A stretch of 64,000 nucleotides of DNA, from assembly GCF_003390865.1 (NCBI RefSeq), contig NZ_QMEJ01000001.1, positions 1,240,001-1,304,000 of the forward strand, in the 5' to 3' direction. The position numbers and the translations under genes are program-made. Below the pieces are notes generated by a model. That model did no database searches. It was not told the origin of the DNA and was given only the letters and a program-made list of their open reading frames with translations. This document shows, in pieces, positions 18,220 to 27,205 of this stretch. The stretch comes from Tropicimonas sp. IMCC34011. Lineage in GTDB: Bacteria > Pseudomonadota > Alphaproteobacteria > Rhodobacterales > Rhodobacteraceae. Positions within the stretch are counted from its first letter, which is position 1. Each line of letters starts with the position of its first letter.

Positions 18220-19018
18220 GCGCAATCACGTCATCCTGCTGGTGCCGTTTCTCTATGCGTTCTTCTCGCGGATGCGCAGATTGCGCGCCTTCGGCTTCAA
18301 CGCGGTGACCCTTTGGGGCCCCGGTCTGCTGTTGACGACGCTGTTGCTGGATGACTTTTCGGTAGCCGCCGTCTCCTGCTATTTTGCCGGTTATTTTGTT
18401 TTCATATCCGTCTACGAGCTAGGGTATCTGATGAACGATACTTGGGGATTGCGGCATGATGAGACACCGCGCCGCCGAATCGACGTCGACTACAGCCCGA
18501 CGTTCCTCGTTCTCTTCGTCGCGATCCGCCTTGTCACGGTCCTTTCGCTCGGCTTCTGGGTCAACACCCTGTCTAGCCTTTGGTTCTGGGCGCTTCTGGG
18601 CCTGCTGGTTCTAGCGATCCTGGCGCACAACCTTGTCGTTCGCCAAGAATTTAAGATGGCGACATTTTTCCAGATGTCCCTGATGCGGTTCAGCATTCCC
18701 GTCTTCATCGCGACCGCGATGGAAGAAGGTGCCATCGTAATTCTGATCGGATGCCTGTTCTTCGTGTTCCCGCGGTTCCTGACCTATCTCGATTCGAAGA
18801 ACCGTCTGCGGATCCCCGAGCGGAAGCAACCCGGATTCCTGCTCGTGATCTATGCGGTTTTCGCCCCCGTCGTCCTGTTGATTTCGGTGTCGACAGGCGA
18901 GACCTTGATGCTGTTCGCTTGGGCCTATTTCATGACCTATGCCAGCCTGCTTTTCGCGGGCAGGCATCTGCCCTTCGTCGAGAAGGTCATCGGCAGGAAC
19001 GCGGATGGCGGGGCATAA
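18194..19018 (+). CDS. Polytopic membrane protein, possibly divergent UbiA-type prenyltransferase
   Basis: 274 residues with about seven to eight hydrophobic segments, for example near residues 38-55, 60-80, 105-125, 130-150, 180-200 and 220-255. After the second segment comes YELGYLMNDTWGLRHDETPRRRI. This resembles the UbiA first Asp motif (NDxxDxxxD followed by basic residues), but the central Asp is Gly. UbiA enzymes attach polyprenyl or other groups inside the membrane. The call rests on that motif, the topology and the adjacent HAD gene. It could instead be an unrelated membrane protein of the locus. Confidence 0.5.
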   Translation: MSANNFVTERNHVILLVPFLYAFFSRMRRLRAFGFNAVTLWGPGLLLTTLLLDDFSVAAVSCYFAGYFVFISVYELGYLMNDTWGLRHDETPRRRIDVDYSPTFLVLFVAIRLVTVLSLGFWVNTLSSLWFWALLGLLVLAILAHNLVVRQEFKMATFFQMSLMRFSIPVFIATAMEEGAIVILIGCLFFVFPRFLTYLDSKNRLRIPERKQPGFLLVIYAVFAPVVLLISVSTGETLMLFAWAYFMTYASLLFAGRHLPFVEKVIGRNADGGA

Positions 19019-19096
19019 CACCCGGCGGCTTCGCGGGCACAGCCGCGAAAACCACGGCGGTTGCCGGACGCCGTCGGAGTGTTGAAAAGAGGCGAG

Positions 19097-20296
19097 ATGA
19101 CAACGCGTATTCCCGACGTCATCGTCCTGGGCCTGTCGCCCACCGGCCTTTATGCCGTGCGTGAGGCGGCGCGGGCGGGGTATTCGGTGCTGGGCGTGGG
19201 CGCGCCGGGGGCGCCCGGGCTCTGGTCGCGGTTCCTGAGCGCGCGCGTCTCGGCGCCGACGCCCGCGGCGCGGGTCGAGGCCATCTTGGAGCGGGCGCCG
19301 GCGGGCGGCGGGACAAGGCCCGTGCTTATCGTCACCTCCGACCAGGATCTCGAGGCGGTCGTCGCGCGGGCCGACGACCTGACCGGACGGGTGCAATTGC
19401 AGGGCTCATATACCGACGGCCTCGCCCACCGGATCATGGACAAGGATAGCTTCTACCGGCTTTGCGAGGCCCACGGCGTGGTCTACCCGTTCCTTTTATC
19501 CGCCGATGTGGCTGGGGCGGCGGCGTATCGCGACCGGATCGTCTATCCCGCGATGATCAAGCCCGCTCGCATTCAAGACGCGAAGCACCTCATGGCGGGC
19601 CGTAAGGGATGGATTGTCCGTAGCCCCGCCGAGTTCGACGCTACCCTGCCCAGCCTCCCGCCTGAGGCGGGCACCCTGCTGATGCAGGAGATCGTGCCCG
19701 GCCCGGAAAGCGCCATCACCCTTTGGTGCGGCTATCTCGACGGCGCGGGGCAGGTCCGCCAGCGCTTCACCGCTCGCAAGCTGCGGCAGTATCCGGCCGG
19801 GTTCGGATCGGCTTCGCTGGTGCAGAGCGAACCCTGCCCCGAAACCGCAGAGATCGCGGAGCGGCTGCTGACCGCGCTGGGATACAGGGGCATCGCCGCG
19901 GCCGAATTCAAGCGCCATCCCGAGACCGGGGCGCTGAAGATCATCGAGGTGAACCCGCGTCCGTCGCTGTGGTTCTCGGTCTCGACCCGCGCCGGCGTGC
20001 CGCTGGTCGAGACGGCCATCGCCGAGGCGCACGGGGTCCCCCTGCCGCCCGCCGCCGCGCAGAAGGACGGCGTGCTATGGCGCTACACGGCCAAGGACCT
20101 TGCTGCGCGGCTCTTCTATGCGCGCAACCGGGATTTCGTCCTACCCGTCCCGGACCTCTCGGGCATGCTGCCGGTCACGCGCCATGCCGATGTGACGGGG
20201 GCGCGGGACGATCCCGCGCCGGTCTTCGGCGAACTGGTCGCCTTCGCGGGCAAGCTGGCCGGACGGCTCGGCGCCGGGGGCAAGGGACGGGCATGA
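19097..20296 (+). CDS. ATP-grasp domain protein (carboxylate-amine/thiol ligase fold)
   Basis: 399 residues from ATG 19097, chosen over an in-frame upstream ATG at 19061 because GAGGCGAG-like purines precede it. An N-terminal Rossmann-like part (PDVIVLGLSPTGLYAVREA) precedes the ATP-grasp core: MDKDSFYRLCEAHGVVYPF, YPAMIKPARIQDAKH with the ATP-binding Lys, LLMQEIVPGPES, and AAEFKRHPETGALKIIEVNPRP with the metal-binding Glu and Asn. Such enzymes join a carboxylate to an amine or thiol using ATP. It overlaps the deacetylase gene by ATGA. In this locus it might add an amino acid to a sugar; that is inference only. Confidence 0.8.
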   Translation: MTTRIPDVIVLGLSPTGLYAVREAARAGYSVLGVGAPGAPGLWSRFLSARVSAPTPAARVEAILERAPAGGGTRPVLIVTSDQDLEAVVARADDLTGRVQLQGSYTDGLAHRIMDKDSFYRLCEAHGVVYPFLLSADVAGAAAYRDRIVYPAMIKPARIQDAKHLMAGRKGWIVRSPAEFDATLPSLPPEAGTLLMQEIVPGPESAITLWCGYLDGAGQVRQRFTARKLRQYPAGFGSASLVQSEPCPETAEIAERLLTALGYRGIAAAEFKRHPETGALKIIEVNPRPSLWFSVSTRAGVPLVETAIAEAHGVPLPPAAAQKDGVLWRYTAKDLAARLFYARNRDFVLPVPDLSGMLPVTRHADVTGARDDPAPVFGELVAFAGKLAGRLGAGGKGRA

Positions 20297-21255
20297 CCGG
20301 CAGCTTCGTCATCTCGCTCGATTTCGAGCTCATGTGGGGGGTACGCGACCACCGGACGGTGGCGGAATACGGCGATGCCGTGCTGGGCGGGCGGGAGGCC
20401 ATCCCGTTGATGCTGTCGCGGTTCAAGGAGGCCGGGATCCGGGCGACATGGGCCACGGTGGGCCTGCTCTTCGCAAGAAACCGCACCGGGATGCTCGATC
20501 ATGCGCCCACGCTGCGGCCCGCCTATCGGGATGCCACCCTGTCGCCCTACCCCGCCATCGAGACGGGACTGATCGGCGAGGACGAGCAGGCCGACCCGCT
20601 GCATTTCGGGGCCTCTCTGCTCGACCGGATCGCCAGGACCGAGGGGCAGGAGATCGCGACCCACACCTACAGCCATTACTACTGCCTGGAGCCGGGCGCG
20701 GATGTCGCCTCCTTCGAGGCGGATCTCGCCTCCGCCGTCGCGATCGCCGGCGAGACCGGGCACAGCCAGCAGAGCATTGTCTTCCCGCGCAACCAGACAT
20801 CGGAGGCCTTCGTCGCGGCGAGTGCCGGGCTGGGCGTCACCGCCTATCGCGGCGATGCGACGGGCTGGCTCTACCGGGCCCGGTCGGGCGGCGAGACCAC
20901 CCTGCCCTTCCGGCTGGCGCGCTTCCTCGATGGCGCGCTGCCGATAGGGCCTGCGCAGGTCGTGCATGCCGAACGCCACGGATCAGCATGCAATGTCCCG
21001 GCCTCACGGTTCCTCAGGCCCTGGTCCGCGAAGCTGGCCGCCTACCATGAACTGCATATCCGCCGGATCGAGTCCGAGATGGAATTGGCCGCGCGGCGGG
21101 GCGAGTGTTATCACCTCTGGTGGCACCCGCACAATTTCGGCCGCAACACGGCCCGCAACCTCGCGCAGCTCGACCGGGTGATCGCCTGCTTCAAACGGTG
21201 CCGCGACGATTTCGGGATGGAAAGCCGCACCATGCGCGACCTTGCCCTTTCGTGA
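20293..21255 (+). CDS. Polysaccharide deacetylase family protein
   Basis: 320 residues from ATG 20293, overlapping the ATP-grasp gene. The start VISLDFELMWGVRD carries the catalytic/metal Asp, IRATWATVGLLF follows, and EIATHTYSHYYC gives the HxxxH-type metal ligands near residue 120. SIVFPRNQ is the next conserved block and LWWHPHNFG a later His motif. The family hydrolyses N- or O-acetyl groups from glycans with a divalent metal. No signal peptide is visible, so it may act on cytoplasmic lipid-linked intermediates. It is the fourth gene of the GT/HAD/UbiA-like/ATP-grasp run. Confidence 0.83.
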   Translation: MTGSFVISLDFELMWGVRDHRTVAEYGDAVLGGREAIPLMLSRFKEAGIRATWATVGLLFARNRTGMLDHAPTLRPAYRDATLSPYPAIETGLIGEDEQADPLHFGASLLDRIARTEGQEIATHTYSHYYCLEPGADVASFEADLASAVAIAGETGHSQQSIVFPRNQTSEAFVAASAGLGVTAYRGDATGWLYRARSGGETTLPFRLARFLDGALPIGPAQVVHAERHGSACNVPASRFLRPWSAKLAAYHELHIRRIESEMELAARRGECYHLWWHPHNFGRNTARNLAQLDRVIACFKRCRDDFGMESRTMRDLALS

Positions 21256-21305
21256 CCGCCCGGCGTGACAGCACGACGTAACCGCATACGGGGCCCTGCA
21301 GAACC

Positions 21306-22355
21306 ATGCTCGTCTATCTCGGCATCTACAGCGGACTCGCACTTGCGGCGGTCGGAAACCACTCCCGGCGCAATACGCTTCTCTTCGCGCTCGCCGGGGT
21401 CTTCCTCGTGTGGTTCATGGGGTTCCGCTACGAGACCGGCTGCGATTATTTCGGCTACTTGAACCGCTGGGTCAACTTCTCGCCTCCGGACAGCCTCACA
21501 CGGCTCTTGCACGGCGAGGAGGCGGGATTTGCCTTTCTCATGGGGTCGATCAAGGCGTCGGGCCTGGAATACACTTGGCTGAACGTCGCGGCTTCGGCGA
21601 TCCTGGTGGTCTGCTACATCCGCTTCGCCCGGGCACACCCGTTCGCGCCCCTGATCCTCGCCCTGCTTTTCCCGGTGATCATCGTGCAGCTCGGCATGTC
21701 GGGCATAAGGCAGGCCCTGGCGGGCGGGTTCCTGATGCTGGCCTTCAACGCTTTCGCCCGGCAGGAAAAGCTGTGGACCGCTATCTGGATCCTGGTTGGC
21801 ATGCAGTTCCACGCCAGCGTCGTCATGTTCCTTCCCATTGCCCTGCTGGCCGGACGGCAAGTCAACACGATCAGGCTTGCCGCAAGCCTGGCCATCCTGG
21901 GACCGGTGGCAGGCCTTCTTCTAACGGATCGCTTCGACACCTATGAAAGCCGGTATATCGAGGGGACGGTGACCTCGGGCGGGGCGATCGTCAGATATGC
22001 CCTGATCTTCCTGCCCGTGCCGCTCTTCATTCTCCATCGCCGGAAAATCAAGAGGGGCTTTCCGGATGTCTATCCCCTGCTCAAGCTCGGCACCCTGAGC
22101 ATCCTGGCACTGGCGCCTCTGGTGGTCCTGTCCTCCATCGCGCTGCATCGGCTGAACTACTACGTCATGCCCCTGTCGATCCTCATATTCGTCTATGCCG
22201 GAGCGGTGCTGTCGAAAAAGCCGTCGCATGGTCACTGGCTCGCCATTCTCGCCTATGGCGGATATTCCCTGAGCTGGTTCTTGAGCTCTCACCACGCGCA
22301 GCTTTGCTATGCACCCTACGAGAATACCTGGTTCGTCGAAACCATCGCCTTCTGA
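21306..22355 (+). CDS. EpsG-family membrane protein, probable polysaccharide polymerase
   Basis: 349 residues with about nine to ten hydrophobic segments. FMGFRYETGCDYFGY near residue 40 (the FR..GxDY motif) and QLGMSGIRQALAGGFLMLAF near residue 130 are the EpsG/O-antigen polymerase-like blocks, with an FHASVV segment later. EpsG-type proteins take the Wzy role of joining repeat units at the periplasmic face. It is the last gene before the IS nest and the only polymerase candidate in the window. Confidence 0.82.
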   Translation: MLVYLGIYSGLALAAVGNHSRRNTLLFALAGVFLVWFMGFRYETGCDYFGYLNRWVNFSPPDSLTRLLHGEEAGFAFLMGSIKASGLEYTWLNVAASAILVVCYIRFARAHPFAPLILALLFPVIIVQLGMSGIRQALAGGFLMLAFNAFARQEKLWTAIWILVGMQFHASVVMFLPIALLAGRQVNTIRLAASLAILGPVAGLLLTDRFDTYESRYIEGTVTSGGAIVRYALIFLPVPLFILHRRKIKRGFPDVYPLLKLGTLSILALAPLVVLSSIALHRLNYYVMPLSILIFVYAGAVLSKKPSHGHWLAILAYGGYSLSWFLSSHHAQLCYAPYENTWFVETIAF

Positions 22356-22501
22356 CGGAGGAGCAGGTCATCGTGGCCTGCTGCCGGTGAACGGCACGCC
22401 CTCCTTTCCATACCCCGACGGACCCATCGAAGGGGCGTTGTTGCAGAACTCTGCCCTCTGGCGATTCACAACGTGAATCCAGTCGGTTAGACAGACCGCT
22501 T

Positions 22502-22704
22502 GAGCAAGCCACCCCCGCCGGCTACCTCACGACGAAATCGTCCAGCTACAACGCGGGGCTGCGCAAGCGCGGCTCGATGCTGATTTGGATAGACCGGGAG
22601 ATGGGTTGGCTGGTGCCTCCTGACGGTCGGCCCGGACGCCCGCCCGACTTCTCGGATGCCGCCATCCAGTTCTGTCTGTCGGCCAATATGCTCTTCGAGC
22701 TGGC
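22502..22704 (+). pseudogene. IS5-family transposase, N-terminal fragment
   Basis: The frame reads ATPAGYLTTKSSSYNAGLRK, then IDREMGWLVPPDGRPGRPPDF and SDAAIQFCLSANMLFEL, the N-terminus of the same IS5 transposase type as the copy at 11959. It breaks at about 22704, where the IS3 end begins. Confidence 0.8.
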
Positions 22705-22785
22705 TGCTCTGCCCCCTGAAAACTGGACCGCGCGAAGCTGGAGTTTTCGGCTACGCTTTCCTGGCTGGGAGAGGAGCTGAGACGG

Positions 22786-23052
22786 ATGAAGGCATCGAGG
22801 TTCACGGAGGCGCAGAAAGCGTTCGTGCTGAAGCAGGGCGAGGAAGGCACGCCGGTCGCGGAGGTCTGCCGGAAAGCCGGGATCAGCCAGGCGACCTACT
22901 TCAACTGGAAGAAGAAGTATGGCGGCCTGCTGCCCGACGAGATGCGGCGGCTGAAGGCGCTCGAGGATGAGAACGCGCGGCTGAAGAAGATTGTCGCTGA
23001 CCTGACGCTCGACAGGGAGATGTTGCAGGACGTCATTCGCCGAAAGCTCTGA
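22786..23052 (+). CDS. IS3-family transposase OrfA
   Basis: 88 residues. A helix-turn-helix region (FTEAQKAFVLKQGEEGTPVA, then VCRKAGISQATYFNWKKKYG) is followed by a leucine-zipper-like tail with LKALEDENARLKKIVADLT. This is the DNA-end-binding half of the IS3 transposase. OrfB lies downstream in the -1 frame, so a fusion by programmed frameshifting is expected from family knowledge. Confidence 0.88.
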   Translation: MKASRFTEAQKAFVLKQGEEGTPVAEVCRKAGISQATYFNWKKKYGGLLPDEMRRLKALEDENARLKKIVADLTLDREMLQDVIRRKL

Positions 23053-23063
23053 AGCCTGCTCGG

Positions 23064-23897
23064 GTGCGCGAGCTGGTTCGCGGGATGTGCATCGATTGGG
23101 GCGTATCGATCCGGGGGGCTTGTGGGGCCCTCCGCTTCGAGACCTCGACGTTCCACTACAAGTCCCGGCGCACCGACCAGGCGGCCGTCGAAAGGCGGAT
23201 TAAGGAGATCTCAGAGACGCGGGTGCGCTACGGCTACCGTCGCGTGCATGTCCTGCTGCGACGGGAGGGATGGGTGATCAACATGAAGAAGACCCGCAGG
23301 ATTTACAATGAGTTGGGCCTACAGCTGCGCAACAAGCATCCGAAGCGGCGGGTAAAGGCGAAGCTGCGGGAGGATCGGCAGGAGGCTGCCGGGCCGAACG
23401 ATGTCTGGGCGATGGACTTCGTCCACGATCAGCTCGCCACAGGCAAGAAGCTCCGGATCCTAACCGTCGTCGATACTCATTCCCGGCTGTGTCCAGCAGC
23501 TGATCCCCGGTTCGCCTACCGCGGCGAGGACGTGGTCCAGACACTCGAAAGGGTCTGTGCCAGAATTGGCTATCCGAACACGATCAGGGTCGACAACGGC
23601 AGCGAGTTTATCTCACGAGACCTCGACCTCTGGGCCTATGCCAACGACGTCACGCTGGACTTCTCGCGGCCCGGAAAACCGACCGACAACGGGTTCATCG
23701 AGGCGTTCAATTCGAAGTTCCGAGCGGAATGTCTGAACGCGCACTGGCTCATGAGCCTTGCCGACGCCCGCGAAAAGCTTGAGGATTGGCGTAGGCACTA
23801 CAATGAGGACCGACCCCACAGCGCGATCGGATACAACGTCCCGATCGCACTGCATTATCCCGATTATCCCGGTGACGCAGCCAGCCCGTCATCGTGA
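23064..23897 (+). CDS. IS3-family transposase OrfB (DDE integrase domain)
   Basis: 277 residues. An N-terminal HTH_21-like helical part (KEISETRVRYGYRRVHVLL) precedes the integrase core with catalytic Asp in VWAMDFVHDQL, Asp in IRVDNGSEFIS, and Glu in NGFIEAFNSKFRAECLN, spaced as in rve-type DDE domains. The C-terminus DWRRHYNEDRPHSAIGYN is standard for the IS407-like subgroup. The frame is uninterrupted, so this element may still move. Confidence 0.9.
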   Translation: MRELVRGMCIDWGVSIRGACGALRFETSTFHYKSRRTDQAAVERRIKEISETRVRYGYRRVHVLLRREGWVINMKKTRRIYNELGLQLRNKHPKRRVKAKLREDRQEAAGPNDVWAMDFVHDQLATGKKLRILTVVDTHSRLCPAADPRFAYRGEDVVQTLERVCARIGYPNTIRVDNGSEFISRDLDLWAYANDVTLDFSRPGKPTDNGFIEAFNSKFRAECLNAHWLMSLADAREKLEDWRRHYNEDRPHSAIGYNVPIALHYPDYPGDAASPSS

Positions 23898-23990
23898 GAC
23901 AGCCGGAAAAATCCAGCTTCCGGCGATCCAAGGTTGGGGAGCGGAGCATCAACCCGCGGACTCTCTGAAAAATCGGAGGAGAGTCGGGTC

Positions 23991-24477
23991 TCAGGTTAGC
24001 CGGTCCAGATTGTGGATGCCCTTCGCGACCACGATCCCAAACTCCTAAAGATGCGCGCGGATCGCGTTCACTGTCTGGGTCCTGGCGAACCAGGAAATCC
24101 CGCGCCTTGTGATCCAGGAGCGCCGCTTGCCGTTCGGCCGACTTCACCGGCATGAAGCGCATGGTGGGCCGAGTGACGGCCTTGCAGATCGCCTCCGCGT
24201 CGGACGCGTCCGTCTTCCCCCGCATTACATTCGGCTTTACTTAGGCCGGCGGCATCAGCCGCACCTCGTGGCGGAGTGCGCCGAGATCTCTTGCCCAGTG
24301 GTGCGCGCCCGAGCAGGCTTCTATCCCCACCAGGCACGGCCCGAGACGTTCGAAGAACCCAAGAACCTGCGAGCGCCGCAACTGGCGGCGAACGACGACC
24401 CGCCCCTCCGTGTCGACGCCGTGAACCTGGAATACACTCTTCGTCAGATCGAGGCCGATGATGATAGGCTGGTCCAT
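23991..24477 (-). pseudogene. IS110-family transposase, 5' part only, with stop and frameshift
   Basis: From ATG 24477 the minus strand reads MDQPIIIGLDLTKSVFQVHG, the DEDD-domain start of IS110, then CLVGIEACSGAHHWARDLG. A TAA stop follows LMPPA where Tyr is usual. The frame continues VKPNVMRGKTDASDAEAI and TRPTMRFMPVKSAERQAAL. After DFLVRQ a frameshift leads to TVNAIRAHL, another stop and GIVVAKGIHNLDRLT. The catalytic C-terminal Ser domain is missing. Confidence 0.82.
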
Positions 24478-24570
24478 GGATGGCTCCCCTCGGCGGAATG
24501 CTTCGCAGCTCCCACCCTGGCACATCGCGATGCCGCTGGCGGGGCCATCCACACCATCAATGGCGGCCAA

Positions 24571-24672
24571 AGGCTCGCCCCCGACCGCCAAACCGCCGAG
24601 ATCCACATCCGCGTCGCACTCATCAACCGCTTCAATGCCCTCGACACTGCCGATATCGTTCGCGTTGCATAA
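24571..24672 (+). pseudogene. IS5-family transposase, C-terminal fragment
   Basis: The frame reads PDRQTAEIHIRVALINRF, then NALDTADIVRVA and a stop, 36 bases before the right inverted repeat. It is the other end of the transposase whose N-terminus lies at 22502-22704. Confidence 0.8.
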
Positions 24673-24741
24673 CCTCAGCAGGGTAAAGGGAAGTCATGCC
24701 TCAGGCGTGAGTTCTGCAACAACGCCCTACGAAAGGACACC

Positions 24742-25314
24742 ATGAACGTCTTGGAAACACGATTGGTCGACCTCCACCTCATCGAACCCCGCCGCTTCGG
24801 CGACCATCGGGGCTTCTTCGCCGAGACCTGGAACCGCCGGGCCTTCGAAGCCGAGGGCATCGTAATCGACTGGGTCCAAGACAACCATTCCCTCTCCGCC
24901 ACCCCCGGCACCCTGCGCGGGTTGCACTTCCAGGCGCCGCCCCATGCGCAGGCTAAGCTGGTGCGCTGCGGGCGGGGTCGGCTCTTCGACGTGGTGGTGG
25001 ACCTGCGGGGGGGCTCGCCGACCTACGGGCAGTGGGAAGGCTTCGAGCTCAGCGCCGAGAATGGCCGCCAGCTCCTGATCCCCGCCGGCTTCGCCCATGG
25101 GTTCGTCACCCGGGAAGCGGATACGGAGATCGTCTACAAGTGCTCCGACTATTACGCCCCCGAGACCGAGGGCGCGGTGGCCTGGGATGACCCGGCTATC
25201 GGCATCGACTGGGGCCTCGAAGGCACAGATCCGATCCTGTCGGACAAGGATCGCGCGGCGCCCCGACTGAGCGATATCGAGATGCCCTTCATCTATGAGG
25301 AGGCCACGCCATGA
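24742..25314 (+). CDS. rmlC (rfbC): dTDP-4-dehydrorhamnose 3,5-epimerase
   Basis: 190 residues, normal length. [14 protein letters not shown] near residue 18, [17 protein letters not shown] near residues 55-70 (with the catalytic His) and [10 protein letters not shown] near residue 115 are the RmlC signature blocks; the Tyr-bearing KCSDYYAPE follows. It epimerises C3 and C5 of dTDP-4-keto-6-deoxyglucose in the cytoplasm. It starts 14 bases after the IS5 end, so its original promoter may have been replaced. It is followed by rmlB (ATGA overlap), rmlD and rmlA. Confidence 0.95.
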   Translation: MNVLETRLVDLHLIEPRRFGDHRGFFAETWNRRAFEAEGIVIDWVQDNHSLSATPGTLRGLHFQAPPHAQAKLVRCGRGRLFDVVVDLRGGSPTYGQWEGFELSAENGRQLLIPAGFAHGFVTREADTEIVYKCSDYYAPETEGAVAWDDPAIGIDWGLEGTDPILSDKDRAAPRLSDIEMPFIYEEATP

Positions 25315-26351
25315 AGATCCTGATCACAGGCGGCGCGGGCTTCATCGGCTCTGCGGTCGTGCGGCAGGCGGTGGCGGCCGGCCACGCCGTGGTGAACCTC
25401 GATGCGCTCACCTACGCGGCCAACCTCGAGAGTCTCGCCTCCGTTGCGGAGAGTCCGTTCTACACGTTCGAGCGGGCCGACATCCGCGACCGTCCAGCGC
25501 TCGACCGGATCTTCGCCGCCCACCGCCCCGATGCCGTCATGCATCTGGCGGCAGAGAGCCACGTCGACCGTTCCATCGACGGCCCCGCGCTCTTCATCGA
25601 GACCAATGTCACTGGCACCTTCAACCTGCTCGAGACCGCGCGCGCCTACTGGCAGGCGGCCGGCAAGACCCAGGGCTTCCGCTTCCACCACATCTCGACC
25701 GACGAGGTCTATGGCAGCCTCGGTCCGACCGGCAAGTTTACCGAAGACACGCCCTACGACCCGCGCTCGCCCTACTCTGCCTCCAAGGCCGCCTCTGACC
25801 ATCTCGTGCGCGCCTGGGGCGAGACCTATGGACTGCCGGTCCTCGTCACCAATTGCTCGAACAATTACGGGCCCTACCACTTTCCCGAGAAGCTGATCCC
25901 CGTGGTGATCCTGCGCGCCCTCGCCGGGGAGCCGATCCCGGTCTACGGCGACGGCAGCAACGTCCGCGATTGGCTCTACGTCGAGGATCATGCCGACGCG
26001 TTGCTGACCGTGCTGCAACGGGGCGCGGTGGGCCGTACCTACAACATCGGCGGCGAGAACGAGGCGCGGAACATCGACCTCGTGCGGATGATCTGCGGCG
26101 AGCTGGACGAGTTGCGCCCCGAGGGCGCGCCCCATGGCCGGCTAATCACCTTTGTCACCGACCGGCCCGGCCACGATCAGCGCTATGCCATCGACCCGAC
26201 CCGCATCCGCGATGAGCTGGGCTGGCGGCCCTCGGTCACGGTCGAGGAAGGGATCGCCCAAACCGTCCGCTGGTATCTGGACAATGAGGCCTGGTGGCGC
26301 CCTCTGCTGGACCGCGAGGGGGTTGGGCAACGGCTGGGCACCAAGGCATGA
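25311..26351 (+). CDS. rmlB (rfbB): dTDP-glucose 4,6-dehydratase
   Basis: 346 residues. The Rossmann start [38 protein letters not shown] and the catalytic [11 protein letters not shown] (Tyr-x3-Lys) with [17 protein letters not shown] are all present. It converts dTDP-glucose to dTDP-4-keto-6-deoxyglucose using bound NAD. This product is the branch point to dTDP-rhamnose (rmlC, rmlD) and to the 3-amino sugar made by the genes at 29050-31111. It overlaps both neighbours by ATGA. Confidence 0.96.
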   Translation: MKILITGGAGFIGSAVVRQAVAAGHAVVNLDALTYAANLESLASVAESPFYTFERADIRDRPALDRIFAAHRPDAVMHLAAESHVDRSIDGPALFIETNVTGTFNLLETARAYWQAAGKTQGFRFHHISTDEVYGSLGPTGKFTEDTPYDPRSPYSASKAASDHLVRAWGETYGLPVLVTNCSNNYGPYHFPEKLIPVVILRALAGEPIPVYGDGSNVRDWLYVEDHADALLTVLQRGAVGRTYNIGGENEARNIDLVRMICGELDELRPEGAPHGRLITFVTDRPGHDQRYAIDPTRIRDELGWRPSVTVEEGIAQTVRWYLDNEAWWRPLLDREGVGQRLGTKA

Positions 26352-27205
26352 GCGACCTTCTGGTCTTCGGCGCCAACGGGCAGGTTGCCCGCGAACTGGC
26401 CCGCCTCGCCCCCGACGCGCGGTTTCTGGGCCGCACCGCGGCCGACCTGACCGACCCCAAGGCCTGCAGGGGGGCGGTACTGGAGAGCGGCGCCCACCGC
26501 ATCATCAACGCCGCCGCCTACACCGCCGTCGACAAGGCCGAGAGCGAGCCTGAGCTGGCCTATGCCATCAACACCACCGCCCCCGGCGTCATCGCCGAGG
26601 CCGCGCGTGAGATCGGTGCGACCTTCGTTCATGTCTCCACCGATTACGTCTTCGACGGCAGCGGCACTGCCTCGTGGGCGCCTGAGGACACCCCTGCCCC
26701 GCTGGGAACCTACGGGGCCACGAAGCTCGCGGGCGAGCGGGCGGTGACAGCAATTGGCGGACGTCATGCCATCCTGCGCACCTCCTGGGTCTTCTCCGCC
26801 CACGGGCAGAACTTCCTGAAAACCATCTTGCGTTTGTCAGAGACGCGCGATGCGCTGAACATTGTCGACGACCAGATCGGCGGGCCCACCTCGGCCGCCT
26901 CCATCGCCCGTGCCGTCCTGACGGTCTCGGAGCAGCTGCGCGATGGCACCGCCCCCTCCGGCATCTACCACTTCTCCGGCGCGCCGGATGTCAGCTGGGC
27001 CGGCTTCGCCCAGGCGATCTTTGCCGCCGCCGGCCGCAATGTCGACGTCACCCCGATCCCCAGCAGCGATTATCCGACGCCGGCGCCCCGACCGCTGAAT
27101 TCCCGGCTGGATTGCGCGTCGACGGAACAGACCTTCGGAATCCCCCGGCCGGACTGGCGGGACGACCTGAACGACGTATTGGACGAATTGAGAGCAAGAG
27201 ATTGA
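26348..27205 (+). CDS. rmlD (rfbD): dTDP-4-dehydrorhamnose reductase
   Basis: 285 residues from ATG 26348 (ATGA overlap). [13 protein letters not shown] at the start binds the nucleotide; [31 protein letters not shown] and the catalytic YGATKLAGE follow in RmlD order. It reduces the 4-keto group to give dTDP-L-rhamnose. The stop overlaps the TTG start of rmlA. Confidence 0.94.
   Translation: MSDLLVFGANGQVARELARLAPDARFLGRTAADLTDPKACRGAVLESGAHRIINAAAYTAVDKAESEPELAYAINTTAPGVIAEAAREIGATFVHVSTDYVFDGSGTASWAPEDTPAPLGTYGATKLAGERAVTAIGGRHAILRTSWVFSAHGQNFLKTILRLSETRDALNIVDDQIGGPTSAASIARAVLTVSEQLRDGTAPSGIYHFSGAPDVSWAGFAQAIFAAAGRNVDVTPIPSSDYPTPAPRPLNSRLDCASTEQTFGIPRPDWRDDLNDVLDELRARD

Larger units (their letters stand above)
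22705..23948 (+). mobile_element. IS3-family insertion sequence
   Basis: About 1.24 kb. The left end begins TGCTCTGCCCCCTGAAAACT. The right end, read inverted from 23948, begins TGCTCCGCTCCCC. Both share a further GCTGGA-TTTTC-GGC block 30 to 45 bases in. The element contains orfA and orfB with an intact DDE set and appears undamaged. Confidence 0.78.
22433..24727. mobile_element. IS5-family element with perfect ends, interrupted by IS3 and IS110 material
   Basis: The left end GGGCGTTGTTGCAGAACTC (22433-22451) and the right end (24709-24727) are exact 19-bp inverted copies. Just inside the left end lies the start of an IS5 transposase, and just inside the right end its C-terminus (RQTAEIHIRVALINRFNAL). 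The middle is replaced by a complete-looking IS3 element and a truncated IS110. The four bases CGAA occur close outside both ends, but the alignment is too loose to call a target duplication. Confidence 0.8.

Noticed and set aside
22427-24735. CGAA target-site duplication around the IS5 nest
   Set aside because: CGAA occurs near both ends but at different distances from the repeats, so it may be chance.
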